Positions 16,424 through 25,687 are shown, counted from the stretch's first letter. The stretch is DNA of 64,000 bases from Streptomyces asiaticus (GCF_018138715.1 NZ_JAGSHX010000006.1:2046001-2110000); one strand, 5' to 3'. The notes: generated by a model from the sequence alone, not told the origin. Program-made: numbers and translations.

Positions 16424-17530
16424 TCAGACCTTCACAGAAGGTGCGCGCGATGCGCTCCGGGTGTGCACATACTCGACGAGCCGGGTGAGCGCGTCCGGAT
16501 CGGTGCTGGGCAGCACGCCGTGGCCGAGGTTGAAGATATGCCCCTCCACCCCCCGGGCCGCCTCCAGCACCTCGTCCGCCTTGGCCTCGACGGCCGTACG
16601 CGGGGCGAAGAGCACCGCGGGGTCGAGATTGCCCTGGAGCGCCTTGCCGGGGCCGACCCGCCGGGCGGCCTCGTCCAGCGGCACCCGCCAGTCGACGCCG
16701 ACGACGTCCGCGCCCGCCTCGCCGAGCAGCCCCAGCAACTCGCCGGTGCCCACGCCGAAGTGGATGCGCGGCACACCGTATCCGGCGACGGCGTCGAAGA
16801 CCTTCGAGGAGGCGGGCAGCACGCTGCGGCGGAAGTCGGCGGGGGCGAGGGCGCCCACCCAGGAGTCGAAGAGCTGGACGGCCGAGGCGCCCGCCTCGAT
16901 CTGCACCTTGAGGAAGGCGGTGGTGATGTCGGCGAGCCGGTCCAGCAGCGCGGCCCAGAGCGCCGGGTCGCCGTACATGAGCGCCTTGGTGTGCTCGTGG
17001 TTGCGCGAGGGGCCGCCCTCGACCAGATAGCTGGCGAGCGTGAAGGGGGCGCCCGCGAAGCCGATGAGCGGGATCGCGCCGAGCTCGCCGACGAGCGACC
17101 CGATGGCCTCGGTGACGTACTTCACATCATCCGGGTCGAGCGGACGCAGCCGCTCCAGATCGGCGCGGGTGCGGATCGGCCGCTCGACGACGGGCCCGAC
17201 TCCGGGCTTGATGTCGAGGTCGATACCGATGGCCTTGAGCGGTACGACGATGTCACTGAAGTAGACGGCCGCGTCCACCCGGTGGCGGCGCACCGGCTGG
17301 AGCGTGATCTCGGTGACCAGGTCGGGCCGCATACAGGACTCCAGCATCGCGGTGCCCTCGCGCAACTTGCGGTACTCCGGAAGCGAGCGCCCCGCCTGCC
17401 GCATGAACCACACAGGTGTATGGGGCACCGGCTCCCGGCGGCAGGCCCGCATAAAGGCCGAATCGGCTGTGGCACTGGCCGCGGCACGGCCGGTCTGCTG
17501 CTGGCCCGAGGGCCGCTCGTTGGCGCTCAT
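16424..17530 (-). CDS. hemE: Uroporphyrinogen III decarboxylase
   Basis: A 368-residue cytoplasmic enzyme that decarboxylates the four acetate side chains of uroporphyrinogen III to give coproporphyrinogen III, the substrate of HemY. Signature one [16 protein letters not shown] (about residues 39-54) and signature two [17 protein letters not shown] are both intact. The catalytic aspartate should be the one in [10 protein letters not shown]. The ATG at 17530 (MSANERP) gives the usual length. It is divergent from the DUF3000 gene with 91 bp between starts and precedes the Cys/His-repeat gene. The other two heme genes of the window lie about 9 kb away, beyond the pob block. Confidence 0.96.
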   Translation of the reverse strand: MSANERPSGQQQTGRAAASATADSAFMRACRREPVPHTPVWFMRQAGRSLPEYRKLREGTAMLESCMRPDLVTEITLQPVRRHRVDAAVYFSDIVVPLKAIGIDLDIKPGVGPVVERPIRTRADLERLRPLDPDDVKYVTEAIGSLVGELGAIPLIGFAGAPFTLASYLVEGGPSRNHEHTKALMYGDPALWAALLDRLADITTAFLKVQIEAGASAVQLFDSWVGALAPADFRRSVLPASSKVFDAVAGYGVPRIHFGVGTGELLGLLGEAGADVVGVDWRVPLDEAARRVGPGKALQGNLDPAVLFAPRTAVEAKADEVLEAARGVEGHIFNLGHGVLPSTDPDALTRLVEYVHTRSASRAPSVKV

Positions 17531-17621
17531 GCCCCAGATTTTCGCACGGGCCGAACGAGTGACCCGCCAACCCGGGTGTTCCTCCCCGGTTAGGGCCCTC
17601 AGTGCGCCTAGTCTTCCGGGC

Positions 17622-18353
17622 ATGGCAGCGGTTCAAGGACACCTCTCGAACGGTGCTGACGGCCCTGACGGCACGGACGCGGGCGGCGAGGACACTCCTC
17701 CCGCCTTCCGGCATGCCGTCACCGCGCTGCGCGGTGTGCGGGTGCGGCCCGAGGTGGAGCTCGATCCGACCCCACCCCCGCGTCGGCTCGCACCCTACTC
17801 GTACGCGCTGGAGGCGGTGGTCACCGGCGCGGCGGGCGATGACGAGGAGCTGGCGGAGGGGCGGCTGATCCTGCTGCACGACCCGGCCGGGCACGACGCC
17901 TGGCGCGGCACCTTCCGCCTGGTCACGCTGGTCCACGCGGACCTGGAGCCGGAGATCGCGGCGGATCCGCTGCTGCCCGAGGTGTGCTGGTCGTGGCTCA
18001 CCGGCGCGCTGGAGGCACGCGGGCTGCCCTACGGGGAGCCCAGCGGCACGGTCACCCGGGCGAGCTCGCACTACTTCGGCGCGATGGGTGAGCGGGAGCC
18101 GTCCACCCGGATCGAGATCCGGGCCTCCTGGACCCCGTCCGACCACCCGCCCCCCGAACCGGCCCACCCCGGCCCGCGCCGCCCGGAACCGACGGGAGAG
18201 GGCGCCGCCGAGCGGCTGGGCGTGCCGGACACCGCGGGACACCTGGCCGCGTGGTGCGACCTCCTGTGCCAGATCGCGGGCCTGCCCCCGGCCGGTGCCA
18301 CGGAGGCGGGGGTCGTCTCGCTGCCGCAGCGGAGGGGACCTCAGGCGCGCTGA
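17622..18353 (+). CDS. DUF3000 family protein
   Basis: A 243-residue soluble protein of the actinobacterial DUF3000 family, function unknown. Conserved segments include [40 protein letters not shown] and SSHYFGAM. The Pro-rich stretch at about residues 165-195 looks disordered. The gene is probably leaderless: TAGTCT at 17609-17614 is a good -10 element and ends 7 bp before the ATG at 17622. It sits between hemE (divergent) and whiI, the usual place of this family in Streptomyces. Its stop codon lies inside the first copy of a 29-bp tandem repeat. Confidence 0.85.
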   Translation: MAAVQGHLSNGADGPDGTDAGGEDTPPAFRHAVTALRGVRVRPEVELDPTPPPRRLAPYSYALEAVVTGAAGDDEELAEGRLILLHDPAGHDAWRGTFRLVTLVHADLEPEIAADPLLPEVCWSWLTGALEARGLPYGEPSGTVTRASSHYFGAMGEREPSTRIEIRASWTPSDHPPPEPAHPGPRRPEPTGEGAAERLGVPDTAGHLAAWCDLLCQIAGLPPAGATEAGVVSLPQRRGPQAR

Positions 18354-18406
18354 GCTTCGGGATGTCCTGAAAGAGATGCTGAGCTTCCGGATGTCCCGAA
18401 AAAGAT
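18349..18406 (+). repeat. 29-bp tandem repeat upstream of whiI
   Basis: Two adjacent 29-bp copies (18349-18377 and 18378-18406) differ at three positions. Each begins gctgagcttc and contains GGATGTCCYGAAA, which has partial dyad symmetry. The first copy includes the DUF3000 stop codon. A gatcagtcg pair follows at 18404 and 18418. The repeats lie 65-120 bp before the whiI promoter candidate and may bind a developmental regulator. Confidence 0.6.
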
Positions 18407-18470
18407 CAGTCGCGATCGATCAGTCGTCCTAATTGCCCGAATTGTTACTCACCAAATCGTGATCATTCTC

Positions 18471-18498
18471 TAAAGCCCGGCCGTATCGGTGCCGAAGG
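18471..18498 (+). promoter_or_regulatory. Candidate sigma-WhiG promoter of whiI
   Basis: TAAA at 18471-18474, a 16-bp spacer and GCCGAAGG at 18491-18498 match the sigma-WhiG consensus TAAA-N15/16-GCCGATAA closely. whiI is a known target of this sporulation sigma factor. The element ends about 40 bp before the GTG start, which has an AGGAGG ribosome site at 18529-18534. Confidence 0.72.
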
Positions 18499-18537
18499 AC
18501 GTGGTGACCCGTCCCACCACTTCCCCAGGAGGACCTG

Positions 18538-19197
18538 GTGTCTGTTCTCCTCGAGCAACCGTCCAGCCTGGTCGCCTACCGCCCGAACAAGCCGACGGCC
18601 ATGGTGGTCGTTGCCGACCCCCGCGTTCGTTCCACTGTCACCCGCCACCTCTGGGCCCTCGGGGTGCGCGACGTCATCGAGGCGTCGTCCATCGCGGAGG
18701 CCCGTCCCCGCATCGGGAATCCGCGCGACATCTGCGTGGCCGATGTCCACCTCCCCGACGGCTCCGGCCTCACGCTGCTGTCCGAGACCCGCGCCGCGGG
18801 CTGGCCCAACGGGCTGGCCCTGTCCGCCGCCGATGACATCGGCGCCGTACGGAACGCACTGGCCGGCGGCGTCAAGGGCTATGTCGTCACCGGTACCCGC
18901 ACCAACCTCGGCATCCCGGGCCGCCCCGGCGCCGCCCCGCTCGGCGCCGCCGCCCGGATGCACCGCCGCCCGCCGGGCGCCCCCGGCCACCCGGGCGGCT
19001 ACCGGGAGCTGTCGGGCCGCGAGGTCGAGGTGCTGAGGCTGGTTGCGGAGGGCCAGTCCAACAAGGCCATCGGCGTCTCGATGGGCCTGTCCGCGCTCAC
19101 CGTCAAGAGTCACCTCGCCCGGATCGCCCGCAAGCTGGGCACCGGGGACCGGGCGGGAATGGTCGCGGTCGCGCTGCGGACCGGAATCATCCACTGA
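18538..19197 (+). CDS. whiI: Orphan atypical response regulator WhiI
   Basis: A 219-residue regulator needed for late sporulation septation and spore maturation in Streptomyces. The receiver-like domain (about residues 20-125) lacks parts of the phosphorylation pocket. The usual acidic pair reads VVVADP, the phospho-acceptor-like Asp is kept in VADVHLPDG, and the conserved Lys near the end is replaced (GYVVTGT). The C-terminal LuxR-type HTH (about residues 155-215) reads LSGREVEVLRLVAEGQSNKAI. WhiI is known to act as a heterodimer with BldM. The GTG start follows AGGAGG. Expression is probably driven by sigma-WhiG (site at 18471-18498). Confidence 0.92.
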   Translation: MSVLLEQPSSLVAYRPNKPTAMVVVADPRVRSTVTRHLWALGVRDVIEASSIAEARPRIGNPRDICVADVHLPDGSGLTLLSETRAAGWPNGLALSAADDIGAVRNALAGGVKGYVVTGTRTNLGIPGRPGAAPLGAAARMHRRPPGAPGHPGGYRELSGREVEVLRLVAEGQSNKAIGVSMGLSALTVKSHLARIARKLGTGDRAGMVAVALRTGIIH

Positions 19198-19242
19198 CCC
19201 GTACCGCCCGCGCGGCCGCCACACCGCCACCCACCACCCCCC

Positions 19243-19276
19243 GCGCCCGTCGACGGAACGTTCCGTCGACGGGCGC
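19243..19276. terminator. Perfect 34-bp palindrome between whiI and rnd
   Basis: Seventeen-base arms (gcgcccgtcgacggaac and its exact complement) meet with no loop at 19259/19260. It lies 45 bp after the whiI stop and 35 bp before the rnd start. It probably terminates whiI, but a palindrome with no loop can equally be a protein-binding site. Confidence 0.65.
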
Positions 19277-19311
19277 CCTGCGTACTCCCCGCACACAGCT
19301 ACCCTTGACAG

Positions 19312-20589
19312 GTGACCGACGCCCAAGAGACCGCAGCAGAGACGACACTGCGAACCACCGGGGGCGCTCCTCCGGACGACCTCCCCCCGGCGCCGGTCCC
19401 CTTGCTGGAGCCGCGCGAGGGCATCCCGCCCGTCACTGCGGACGCGGACACGCTGGCCGAGGTCATCGCGACCTTCGCCGCCGGCCACGGCCCGGTGGCC
19501 GTCGATGCCGAGCGCGCCTCCGGCTACCGCTACGGACAGCGGGCCTATCTGGTCCAGCTGCGCCGGGCCGGAGCGGGGACCGCACTGATCGACCCCGTCG
19601 GCTGCCCCGACCTCTCGGGTCTGGGCGCCGCGATCGCCGACGCCGAATGGGTCCTGCACGCCGCGACCCAGGATCTGCCCTGCCTGCGGGACATAGGCAT
19701 GATCCCGGCCCGGATCTTCGACACCGAACTCGCCGGTCGGCTGGCCGGGTTCGCCCGGGTGGGGCTCGGCGCCATGGTGGAGAACATCCTCGGATACGCC
19801 CTGGAGAAGGGCCACTCCGCCGTGGACTGGTCCACCCGCCCACTGCCCGAGCCCTGGCTGCACTACGCCGCGCTCGACGTCGAGCTGCTGGTGGACCTGC
19901 GCGACGCGCTGGAGGAGGAGCTGGAGCGGCAGGACAAGCTGGAGTGGGCGCACCAGGAGTTCGCGGCGATCGCCGCGGCCCCGCCCGCCCCGCCGCGCAA
20001 GGACCCCTGGCGGCGGACGTCGGGGATGCACAAGGTCCGGCGGCGCCGGCAGATGGCCGTGGTGCGCGAGCTGTGGACGGCCCGGGACCGGATCGCCCAG
20101 CGCCGCGATGTCTCACCGGGCAAGGTGCTGAGCGACGCGGCCATCGTCGAGGCCGCGCTGGCCCTGCCGGGAGACGTCCGGGCGCTGGCCGCGCTGAACG
20201 GTTTCGGCCATCGGATGAACCGGCGCCAGCTGGAGCAGTGGCAGGCCGCGGTGGACCGGGCGCGGGCGCTGCCGGAGGCGGACCTGCCCCAGCCGGGCCA
20301 GCCGGTGGCCGGTCCGCCCCCGCCCCGGGCGTGGGCCGACAAGGACCCGGTGGCCGCGGCGCGGCTCTCCGCGGCTCGTGCGGCCGTCACCCAACTGGCC
20401 GAACAGCTGAATCTTCCGCAGGAGAACCTGATCGCCCCGGACACCGTCCGACGGCTGTGCTGGGAGCCGCCCGCCGAGCCGACCACGGATGCGATCGCCT
20501 CCGTTCTCGCAGGTCACGGCGCCCGCCCCTGGCAGATCGACCAGGTGACCCCGGTCCTGACGGCCGCCTTGCTGACGCCCCCGGCGTGA
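19312..20589 (+). CDS. rnd: Ribonuclease D-like 3'-5' exonuclease with HRDC domain
   Basis: A 425-residue RNA-processing exonuclease of the DEDDy superfamily. Exo motifs are AVDAERASG (about residues 62-70), HAATQDLPCLRDIG and the final YAALDVELL with the tyrosine of the DEDDy class. An HRDC helical domain (about residues 230-310, RRQMAVVRELWTARDRIA) follows, then an extra C-terminal helical region. The GTG at 19312 looks leaderless: TACCCT at 19300-19305 is a -10 element ending 6 bp before it. It is followed by the fadA-fadB operon 168 bp downstream. Confidence 0.9.
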   Translation: MTDAQETAAETTLRTTGGAPPDDLPPAPVPLLEPREGIPPVTADADTLAEVIATFAAGHGPVAVDAERASGYRYGQRAYLVQLRRAGAGTALIDPVGCPDLSGLGAAIADAEWVLHAATQDLPCLRDIGMIPARIFDTELAGRLAGFARVGLGAMVENILGYALEKGHSAVDWSTRPLPEPWLHYAALDVELLVDLRDALEEELERQDKLEWAHQEFAAIAAAPPAPPRKDPWRRTSGMHKVRRRRQMAVVRELWTARDRIAQRRDVSPGKVLSDAAIVEAALALPGDVRALAALNGFGHRMNRRQLEQWQAAVDRARALPEADLPQPGQPVAGPPPPRAWADKDPVAAARLSAARAAVTQLAEQLNLPQENLIAPDTVRRLCWEPPAEPTTDAIASVLAGHGARPWQIDQVTPVLTAALLTPPA

Positions 20590-20673
20590 TGTGACGCGCG
20601 TGGACCGGCGGCCCCGCCGCCGGTCCACGGCTGTGACCTTCAACCCTCCGGTGGTGGGGACTGGGCAGCCTGG

Positions 20674-20687
20674 TTACTCATAAGTAG
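20674..20687 (+). promoter_or_regulatory. TACT-N4-AGTA dyad upstream of the beta-oxidation operon
   Basis: ttactcataagtag (20674-20687) is a short dyad of the kind bound by TetR-type fatty-acid regulators. It lies about 70 bp before the fadA start in a gene-free 168-bp gap. No regulator gene is adjacent. The match is short, so this is tentative. Confidence 0.35.
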
Positions 20688-20757
20688 CATGAGGGTGTGA
20701 CGGCGCGCCCCCGGCGTGCCCGCAGCAGTGCCATCCCGCACCTGGAGGAGAGCCAAC

Positions 20758-21975
20758 GTGCCTCGTACCGCTAGGGACGTCGTCTTCGTCGACGGCGTCC
20801 GGACCCCATTCGGCAAGGCGGGCCCGAAGGGCATCTACCACGAGACCCGCGCCGACGACCTGGTCGTCAAGTGCATCCGGGAGCTGCTGCGCCGCAACCC
20901 GGATCTGCCGCCGGAGCGCATCGACGAGGTGGCCATCGCCGCGACGACGCAGATCGGCGACCAGGGCCTGACCATCGGCCGCACCGCGGGCATCCTGGCC
21001 GGGCTGCCCCAGTCGGTCCCCGGCTACGCCATCGACCGGATGTGTGCCGGTGCGATGACGGCCGTGACCACCACCGCGGGATCCATCTCCTTCGGTGCCT
21101 ACGACGCCGTGGTCGCGGGAGGTGTCGAGCACATGGGCCGCCACCCCATGGGCGAGTCCGTCGACCCCAACCCGCGCTTCGTCTCGGAGAAGCTGGTCGA
21201 CGAGTCGGCCCTGTTCATGGGCATGACGGCGGAGAACCTCCACGACCGGCTGCCGCACATCTCCAAGCAGCGCGCCGACGAGTTCGCGGTGCGCAGCCAG
21301 GAGAAGGCCGCCAAGGCGTACGCCAACGGCAAGATCCAGCAGGACCTGGTGCCGATCTCGGTGCGCCGCACCTCGCCCGAGGGCGGCGAGCTGGGCTGGG
21401 GCCTGGCGACGGCCGACGAGCCGATGCGCCCGGGCACCACGCTGGAGGGCCTGGCCACGCTGAAGACCCCGTTCCGCCCGCACGGCCGGGTCACGGCCGG
21501 TAACTCCGCGGGGCTCAACGACGGCGCCACCGCCTCGCTGATCGCCTCCGAGGACTTCGCCCGGGAGCTGGGCCTGCCGGTCAGGATGCGCCTGGTCTCG
21601 TTCGCCTTCGCGGGCGTCGAGCCCGAGGTGATGGGCTACGGCCCGGTCCCGGCCACCAAGAAGGCCCTGGCGAAGGCCGGTCTGTCCATCGAGGACATCG
21701 GCCTGTTCGAGATCAACGAGGCGTTCGCCGTCCAGGTCCTGTCCTTCCTGGACCACTACGGCATCGCGGACGACGACGAGCGCGTCAACCAGTACGGCGG
21801 CGCGATCGCCTTCGGCCATCCGCTGGCGTCCTCCGGCGTCCGCCTGATGACGCAGCTCGCACGGCAGTTCGAGGAGCGCCCCGAGGTCCGCTACGGCATC
21901 ACGACGATGTGCATCGGCTTCGGCATGGGTGGCACCGTGATCTGGGAGAACCCGCACTTCGAGGGGAACAAGTGA
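20758..21975 (+). CDS. fadA: Acetyl-CoA acyltransferase (3-ketoacyl-CoA thiolase)
   Basis: A 405-residue thiolase that cleaves 3-ketoacyl-CoA to acetyl-CoA and a shortened acyl-CoA in beta-oxidation. The nucleophilic Cys96 is in DRMCAGAMTA. The NEAFAVQ and GGAIAFGHPLASSG motifs hold the His residues, and the second catalytic cysteine is in TMCIGFGMGG. The GTG start at 20758 follows ggaggag at 20744-20750. The stop overlaps the fadB start (GTGA at 21972), so subunits of a trifunctional-type complex are made together. Confidence 0.94.
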   Translation: MPRTARDVVFVDGVRTPFGKAGPKGIYHETRADDLVVKCIRELLRRNPDLPPERIDEVAIAATTQIGDQGLTIGRTAGILAGLPQSVPGYAIDRMCAGAMTAVTTTAGSISFGAYDAVVAGGVEHMGRHPMGESVDPNPRFVSEKLVDESALFMGMTAENLHDRLPHISKQRADEFAVRSQEKAAKAYANGKIQQDLVPISVRRTSPEGGELGWGLATADEPMRPGTTLEGLATLKTPFRPHGRVTAGNSAGLNDGATASLIASEDFARELGLPVRMRLVSFAFAGVEPEVMGYGPVPATKKALAKAGLSIEDIGLFEINEAFAVQVLSFLDHYGIADDDERVNQYGGAIAFGHPLASSGVRLMTQLARQFEERPEVRYGITTMCIGFGMGGTVIWENPHFEGNK

Positions 21976-24101
21976 CCAACACCGCAGAGCTTCTCAAGGG
22001 AGCGGCAGAGCTCTTCCCGGGCGAGGTCGTGACGCAGGCGCACGTCCGCCACCTCGATCTCCCCCAGGACGCGGGCCGCTTCGCGCTCATCACACTGGAC
22101 AACGGCCTGGACCACACCAAGCCCACCACCTTCGGCCCGGCCTCGCTCGCCAACCTCAACACGGCGATCGACCAGGTCGAGAAGGAGGCCGCGGACGGCG
22201 AGATCACCGGTGTCGGCATCACCGGCAAGCCGTTCATCTTCGCCGTGGGCGCCGACCTCAAGGGCGTGGAGCTGCTGAAGCGCCACGAGGACGCGCTGGC
22301 CATCGGCAAGGGCGGCCATGACGTCTTCAAGCGGCTGTCGGCGCTCGCCGTGCCCACCTTCGCGTACTACAACGGCGCGGCCATGGGCGGCGGGGTCGAG
22401 GTCGGGCTGCACTGCGCCTACCGCACCGTCTCCGCGGCGCTGCCCGCCTTCTCGCTGCCCGAGGTGTTCCTCGGCCTGGTGCCCGGCTGGGGCGGCTGCA
22501 CCCTGCTGCCGAACCTGATCGGCGCCGACCGCGCGGTCTCGGTCATCATCGAGAACTCGCTCAACCAGAACAAGCAGCTCAAGGGCGAGCAGGTCTACGA
22601 GCTCGGGATCGCCGACGCGATCTTCGAGGGCGCGGACTTCCTGGAGCAGTCGCTGATCTGGACCGCCGCCGTCCTCAAGGGCGAGATCGAGGTCGTACGG
22701 CCCGAGATCGACCGCGGCGACGCCTGGCACGAGGCCGTGGTGCGCGGCCGCGCCATCGCCGACGGCAAGGTGCACGGGGCGGCCCCGGCCGCCTACCGCG
22801 CGCTGGAGATCATCGACGCGGCGCGCAACGGCGACCTCGCCCGAGGCTACGAGGCCGAGGAGAAGGCGCTCGCCGACCTGATCATGGGCAGCGAGCTGCG
22901 CAGCGGCATCTACGCCTTCAACCTGGTGCAGAAGCGCGGCAAGCGCCCGGCCGGCGCCCCGGACAAGTCGCTGGCGCGCCCGGTCTCCAAAGTGGGCGTC
23001 GTGGGCGCCGGTCTGATGGCCTCGCAGCTGGCGCTGCTGTTCGCGCGGCGTCTCGAGGTGCCGGTCGTACTGACCGACATCGACCAGGAGCGGGTCGACA
23101 AGGGCGTGGGCTATGTCCACGGCGAGATCGACAAGCTGCTGCTCAAGGGCCGGATCAACCAGGACAAGGCCAACCGCCTCAAGGCCGCGGTGACCGGTTC
23201 GCTGGACAAGGCCGCCGCCTTCTCCGACGCCGACTTCGTCATCGAGGCCGTCTTCGAGGAGATGGGCGTCAAGCAGAAGGTGTTCGCCGAGGTCGAGGCG
23301 GTCGTGCCGGAGCACGCCATCCTCGCCACCAACACCTCCTCGCTGTCGGTCTCGGAGATGGCGTCCCAGCTCAAGCACCCCGAGCGGGTCGTGGGCTTCC
23401 ACTTCTTCAACCCGGTCGCGATCCTGCCGCTGCTGGAGATCGTCCGCGGTGCGAAGACCGATGACGCGTCGCTGGCCACGGCCTTCGGCGTGGCCAAGAA
23501 GCTGAAGAAGACCGCCGTCCTGGTCAAGGACGCCCCGGCGTTCGTGGTCAACCGGATCCTGACCCGCTTCATGGGCGAGATCCAGAACGTGATCGACGAG
23601 GGCACCCCGGTGGACGTCGCCGAGCGCGCCATCGAGCCACTGGGCCTGCCGATGTCCCCGCTGGTGCTGCTGGAGCTGGTCGGCCCGGCGATCGGCCTGC
23701 ACGTCTCCGAGACCCTGCACGGCGCGTTCCCGGACCGCTTCACGGTCTCGGAGAACCTCAGGCGCGTGGTCGAGGCGGGCAAGCGCGGCTTCTACGTCCA
23801 CGACTCTGGGGAGCCGAAGCTGGACCCGGAGGTCGCCGCGCTGCTCCAGCAGGGCGACACCGTCCTCACCGAGGAGCAGGTGCGCGCCCGGGTGCTGGAC
23901 GCGGTCGCGCAGGAGATCGGGCTGATGCTCGAGGAGGGCGTCGTCGCGGAGGCGCAGGACATCGACCTGTGCCTGATCACCGGCGCGGGCTGGCCCTTCC
24001 ACCTGGGCGGCGTCACGCCGTACCTGGACCGCGAGGGCGTCTCGGAGCGGGTGAACGGGAAGACGTTCCTGGCGCAGGGCGTGGCGAGCGTTCCCGCGTA
24101 G
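21972..24101 (+). CDS. fadB: Fatty-acid oxidation multifunctional enzyme (enoyl-CoA hydratase / 3-hydroxyacyl-CoA dehydrogenase)
   Basis: A 709-residue bifunctional enzyme. The N-terminal crotonase domain (about residues 20-210) has GADLKGVELL and the oxyanion-forming YYNGAAMGGGVEVGLHC, followed by SLPEVFLGLVPGWGG with the catalytic Glu. The NAD-binding domain starts at about residue 335 (VGVVGAGLMASQLALLFARR), has ATNTSSLSVSEMA and FHFFNPV with the catalytic His, and ends in two HAD C-terminal domains. The GTG start overlaps the fadA stop. The fadAB pair is typical of Streptomyces. Nothing is missing. Confidence 0.94.
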   Translation: MTNTAELLKGAAELFPGEVVTQAHVRHLDLPQDAGRFALITLDNGLDHTKPTTFGPASLANLNTAIDQVEKEAADGEITGVGITGKPFIFAVGADLKGVELLKRHEDALAIGKGGHDVFKRLSALAVPTFAYYNGAAMGGGVEVGLHCAYRTVSAALPAFSLPEVFLGLVPGWGGCTLLPNLIGADRAVSVIIENSLNQNKQLKGEQVYELGIADAIFEGADFLEQSLIWTAAVLKGEIEVVRPEIDRGDAWHEAVVRGRAIADGKVHGAAPAAYRALEIIDAARNGDLARGYEAEEKALADLIMGSELRSGIYAFNLVQKRGKRPAGAPDKSLARPVSKVGVVGAGLMASQLALLFARRLEVPVVLTDIDQERVDKGVGYVHGEIDKLLLKGRINQDKANRLKAAVTGSLDKAAAFSDADFVIEAVFEEMGVKQKVFAEVEAVVPEHAILATNTSSLSVSEMASQLKHPERVVGFHFFNPVAILPLLEIVRGAKTDDASLATAFGVAKKLKKTAVLVKDAPAFVVNRILTRFMGEIQNVIDEGTPVDVAERAIEPLGLPMSPLVLLELVGPAIGLHVSETLHGAFPDRFTVSENLRRVVEAGKRGFYVHDSGEPKLDPEVAALLQQGDTVLTEEQVRARVLDAVAQEIGLMLEEGVVAEAQDIDLCLITGAGWPFHLGGVTPYLDREGVSERVNGKTFLAQGVASVPA

Positions 24102-24325
24102 CGTCGGCGGCGCGTGGCATACCCGGGTGCCGGGCGGGCGAAGGCCCGTCCGGCACTTGGGCGTTCGGGGGGCTTGCCCGTCCGTTCCGGGGCCCCACCG
24201 GCCCCGCCGAAACCTCGCGCCCCCACCGGCGCCGGCGCCCCCGCGCCCCGGCGAAGGGCGCGCCCCGGCCGCGCCACCCGCCGTGGCCGGACCGCCGCCC
24301 GGCGGCAAGCACCCGCCACGCATAT

Positions 24326-24462
24326 CCGGGGGCGGGGTTACGCCCGGGGGCGGGGTCGCTCCCGGGGGCGGGGTCACGCCCGGGGCGGGGTCGCTCCCGG
24401 GGGCGGGGTCGCTCCCGGGGGCAGGGTCACGCCCGGGGGCAGGGTCACGCCCGGGACGGGAA
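24326..24462. repeat. Short tandem repeats, about 18-bp unit
   Basis: About eight copies of a unit built on cccgggggcggggtcgct and its cgggggcagggtcacgc variant follow fadB. Units alternate gtcgctcc and gtcacgcc endings. No gene is seen in 24102-24631. There are no spacers, so this is not a CRISPR array. Confidence 0.75.
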
Positions 24463-24630
24463 ACGGACCGGCGGCACCCTCCCCGGGAACCAGTCCACGA
24501 CGTCGAACGGGCTCTCAGCCGAGCCGTGGCGCCCACGCCAGGGACGGGAAACGGACCGGCGGCACCTTCCCCGGGGCCCGGCGCCCCTGCCCGTCGCGTC
24601 GAACGGGCTCTCAGCGGGGCTGTGGCGCCG
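24453..24630. repeat. 88-bp direct repeat
   Basis: Two adjacent copies start at 24453 and 24541 with gggacgggaaacggaccgg. They share gtcgaacgggctctcagc and a ctgtggcgcc/ccgtggcgcc end. The second copy ends at the 3' end of the beta-propeller-like gene. Confidence 0.7.
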
Positions 24631-24631
24631 C

Positions 24632-25687
24632 TCAGCCGCTTCCCACGCGGGTCCAGGCCCGGAGTGCCAGCCCGCGCTCGTCGGTCTTCTGACGGGCCAC
24701 CAGGAGCTTTCCGTCCAGCGCCAGCGCGGCCAGCACCACCCGGCCCTGGCTGTCCAGCGCCAGGGCCGGGGTGTGGGCGCCCTGCTCGCCCGAGGGCGTC
24801 CACCACACCCCCGCCGCCTCGTCCTCGCAGGGGTGCGCGGCGACGGCCAGCCCGCAGGCCGCGCGGTCCTGGTGGGCCAGGACGGTGCAGTCGTGACCGT
24901 CCACCGTGGCGCGCACCGCGGCGACCGGGCCGGTGCCCGTGGCCCCGCCCAGCGGAGCGGGGGCCGGGGAGTCCGGCCGCCAGGCCATGACCTCACCGCT
25001 GCCGGCGTCGCGCCAGTAGTGGGTGAGGGTGCCGGGGCTGCTCTCCACCATGGACGCCGAATCCGGCCGGGCGTCGGCGGGGACGTCCTCGCCCCGCTTG
25101 GGGGCGGCGCCCGGCTTGGGCTGGTACCAGCGCAGCGCGGCGCCCTTCCCGGCCGGTGCCAGCAGCTCGAGACGGCCGTCGGCGGTCGCGGCCGCCGACA
25201 TGCCGCCCAGTACGTGCGTGCCCTTCCAGTCGGTCCAGCGCTCCCAGGTGCCCTTGGGGTCCTGCCGCCGCGCGCTCACCCCGCCCCCGGCGTTGCGCAC
25301 GAAGACGCGGAGCGCGCCGGTGGAGTCCACCGCCGCGGCCGGCGGGCCGGTCCGCTCGGCCTTGCGGGCGTCCTTGGGATGCGGGGTGCCCAGCGAGTGC
25401 CACGCCGTCAGCGGGCGGCCGGACTGGAACTGGGTGGCGTGGACGATGTCCACGCGCGCCGGTTCCCCGGCTCCGCCCGGCCGGTGCCGAAGCCCCACCA
25501 GATGGGCATAGCCTTCGGGACTCTGAACGACGGTCAGCCCGGCCAGGCGGCCGGACACCTCGATCAACCACGGCCCCGACCACTCCGCCCCTCCGGGGCG
25601 GTCCTCGGTCCAGCGGGCGACACCGCCCGTCACCGGTGCGTAGGCTGTGAGCCTGCCGTCCTTGCCGCGGAGCAACCGCAACGCCAT
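24632..25687 (-). CDS. Beta-propeller-like protein of unknown function
   Basis: A 351-residue protein with five to six repeats of a pattern containing a W-x(1-2)-W pair and a DGR/DGH-x-L/V strand: GVARWTEDRPGG, TWERWTDWKGT, TADGRLELLAPAG, LRWYQPKPG and DSQGRVVLAALALDG. This looks like a PLL/tectonin-type beta-propeller, often a lectin or protein-binding scaffold; the fold call is inference. No signal peptide or membrane segment is visible from the ATG at 25687 (MALRLLRG), chosen because ggaaggg lies about 12 bp before it and upstream in-frame sequence overlaps the divergent gene. It is divergent from the NYN gene with 70 bp between starts. Confidence 0.65.
   Translation of the reverse strand: MALRLLRGKDGRLTAYAPVTGGVARWTEDRPGGAEWSGPWLIEVSGRLAGLTVVQSPEGYAHLVGLRHRPGGAGEPARVDIVHATQFQSGRPLTAWHSLGTPHPKDARKAERTGPPAAAVDSTGALRVFVRNAGGGVSARRQDPKGTWERWTDWKGTHVLGGMSAAATADGRLELLAPAGKGAALRWYQPKPGAAPKRGEDVPADARPDSASMVESSPGTLTHYWRDAGSGEVMAWRPDSPAPAPLGGATGTGPVAAVRATVDGHDCTVLAHQDRAACGLAVAAHPCEDEAAGVWWTPSGEQGAHTPALALDSQGRVVLAALALDGKLLVARQKTDERGLALRAWTRVGSG

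Noticed and set aside
24326..24462. Possible CRISPR array
   Set aside because: Repeats are contiguous with no unique spacers, and no cas genes are present.
21891..24806. A 970-codon minus-strand open frame opposite fadB
   Set aside because: It is the antisense shadow of fadB, caused by high third-position GC; its translation is low-complexity and matches no family.
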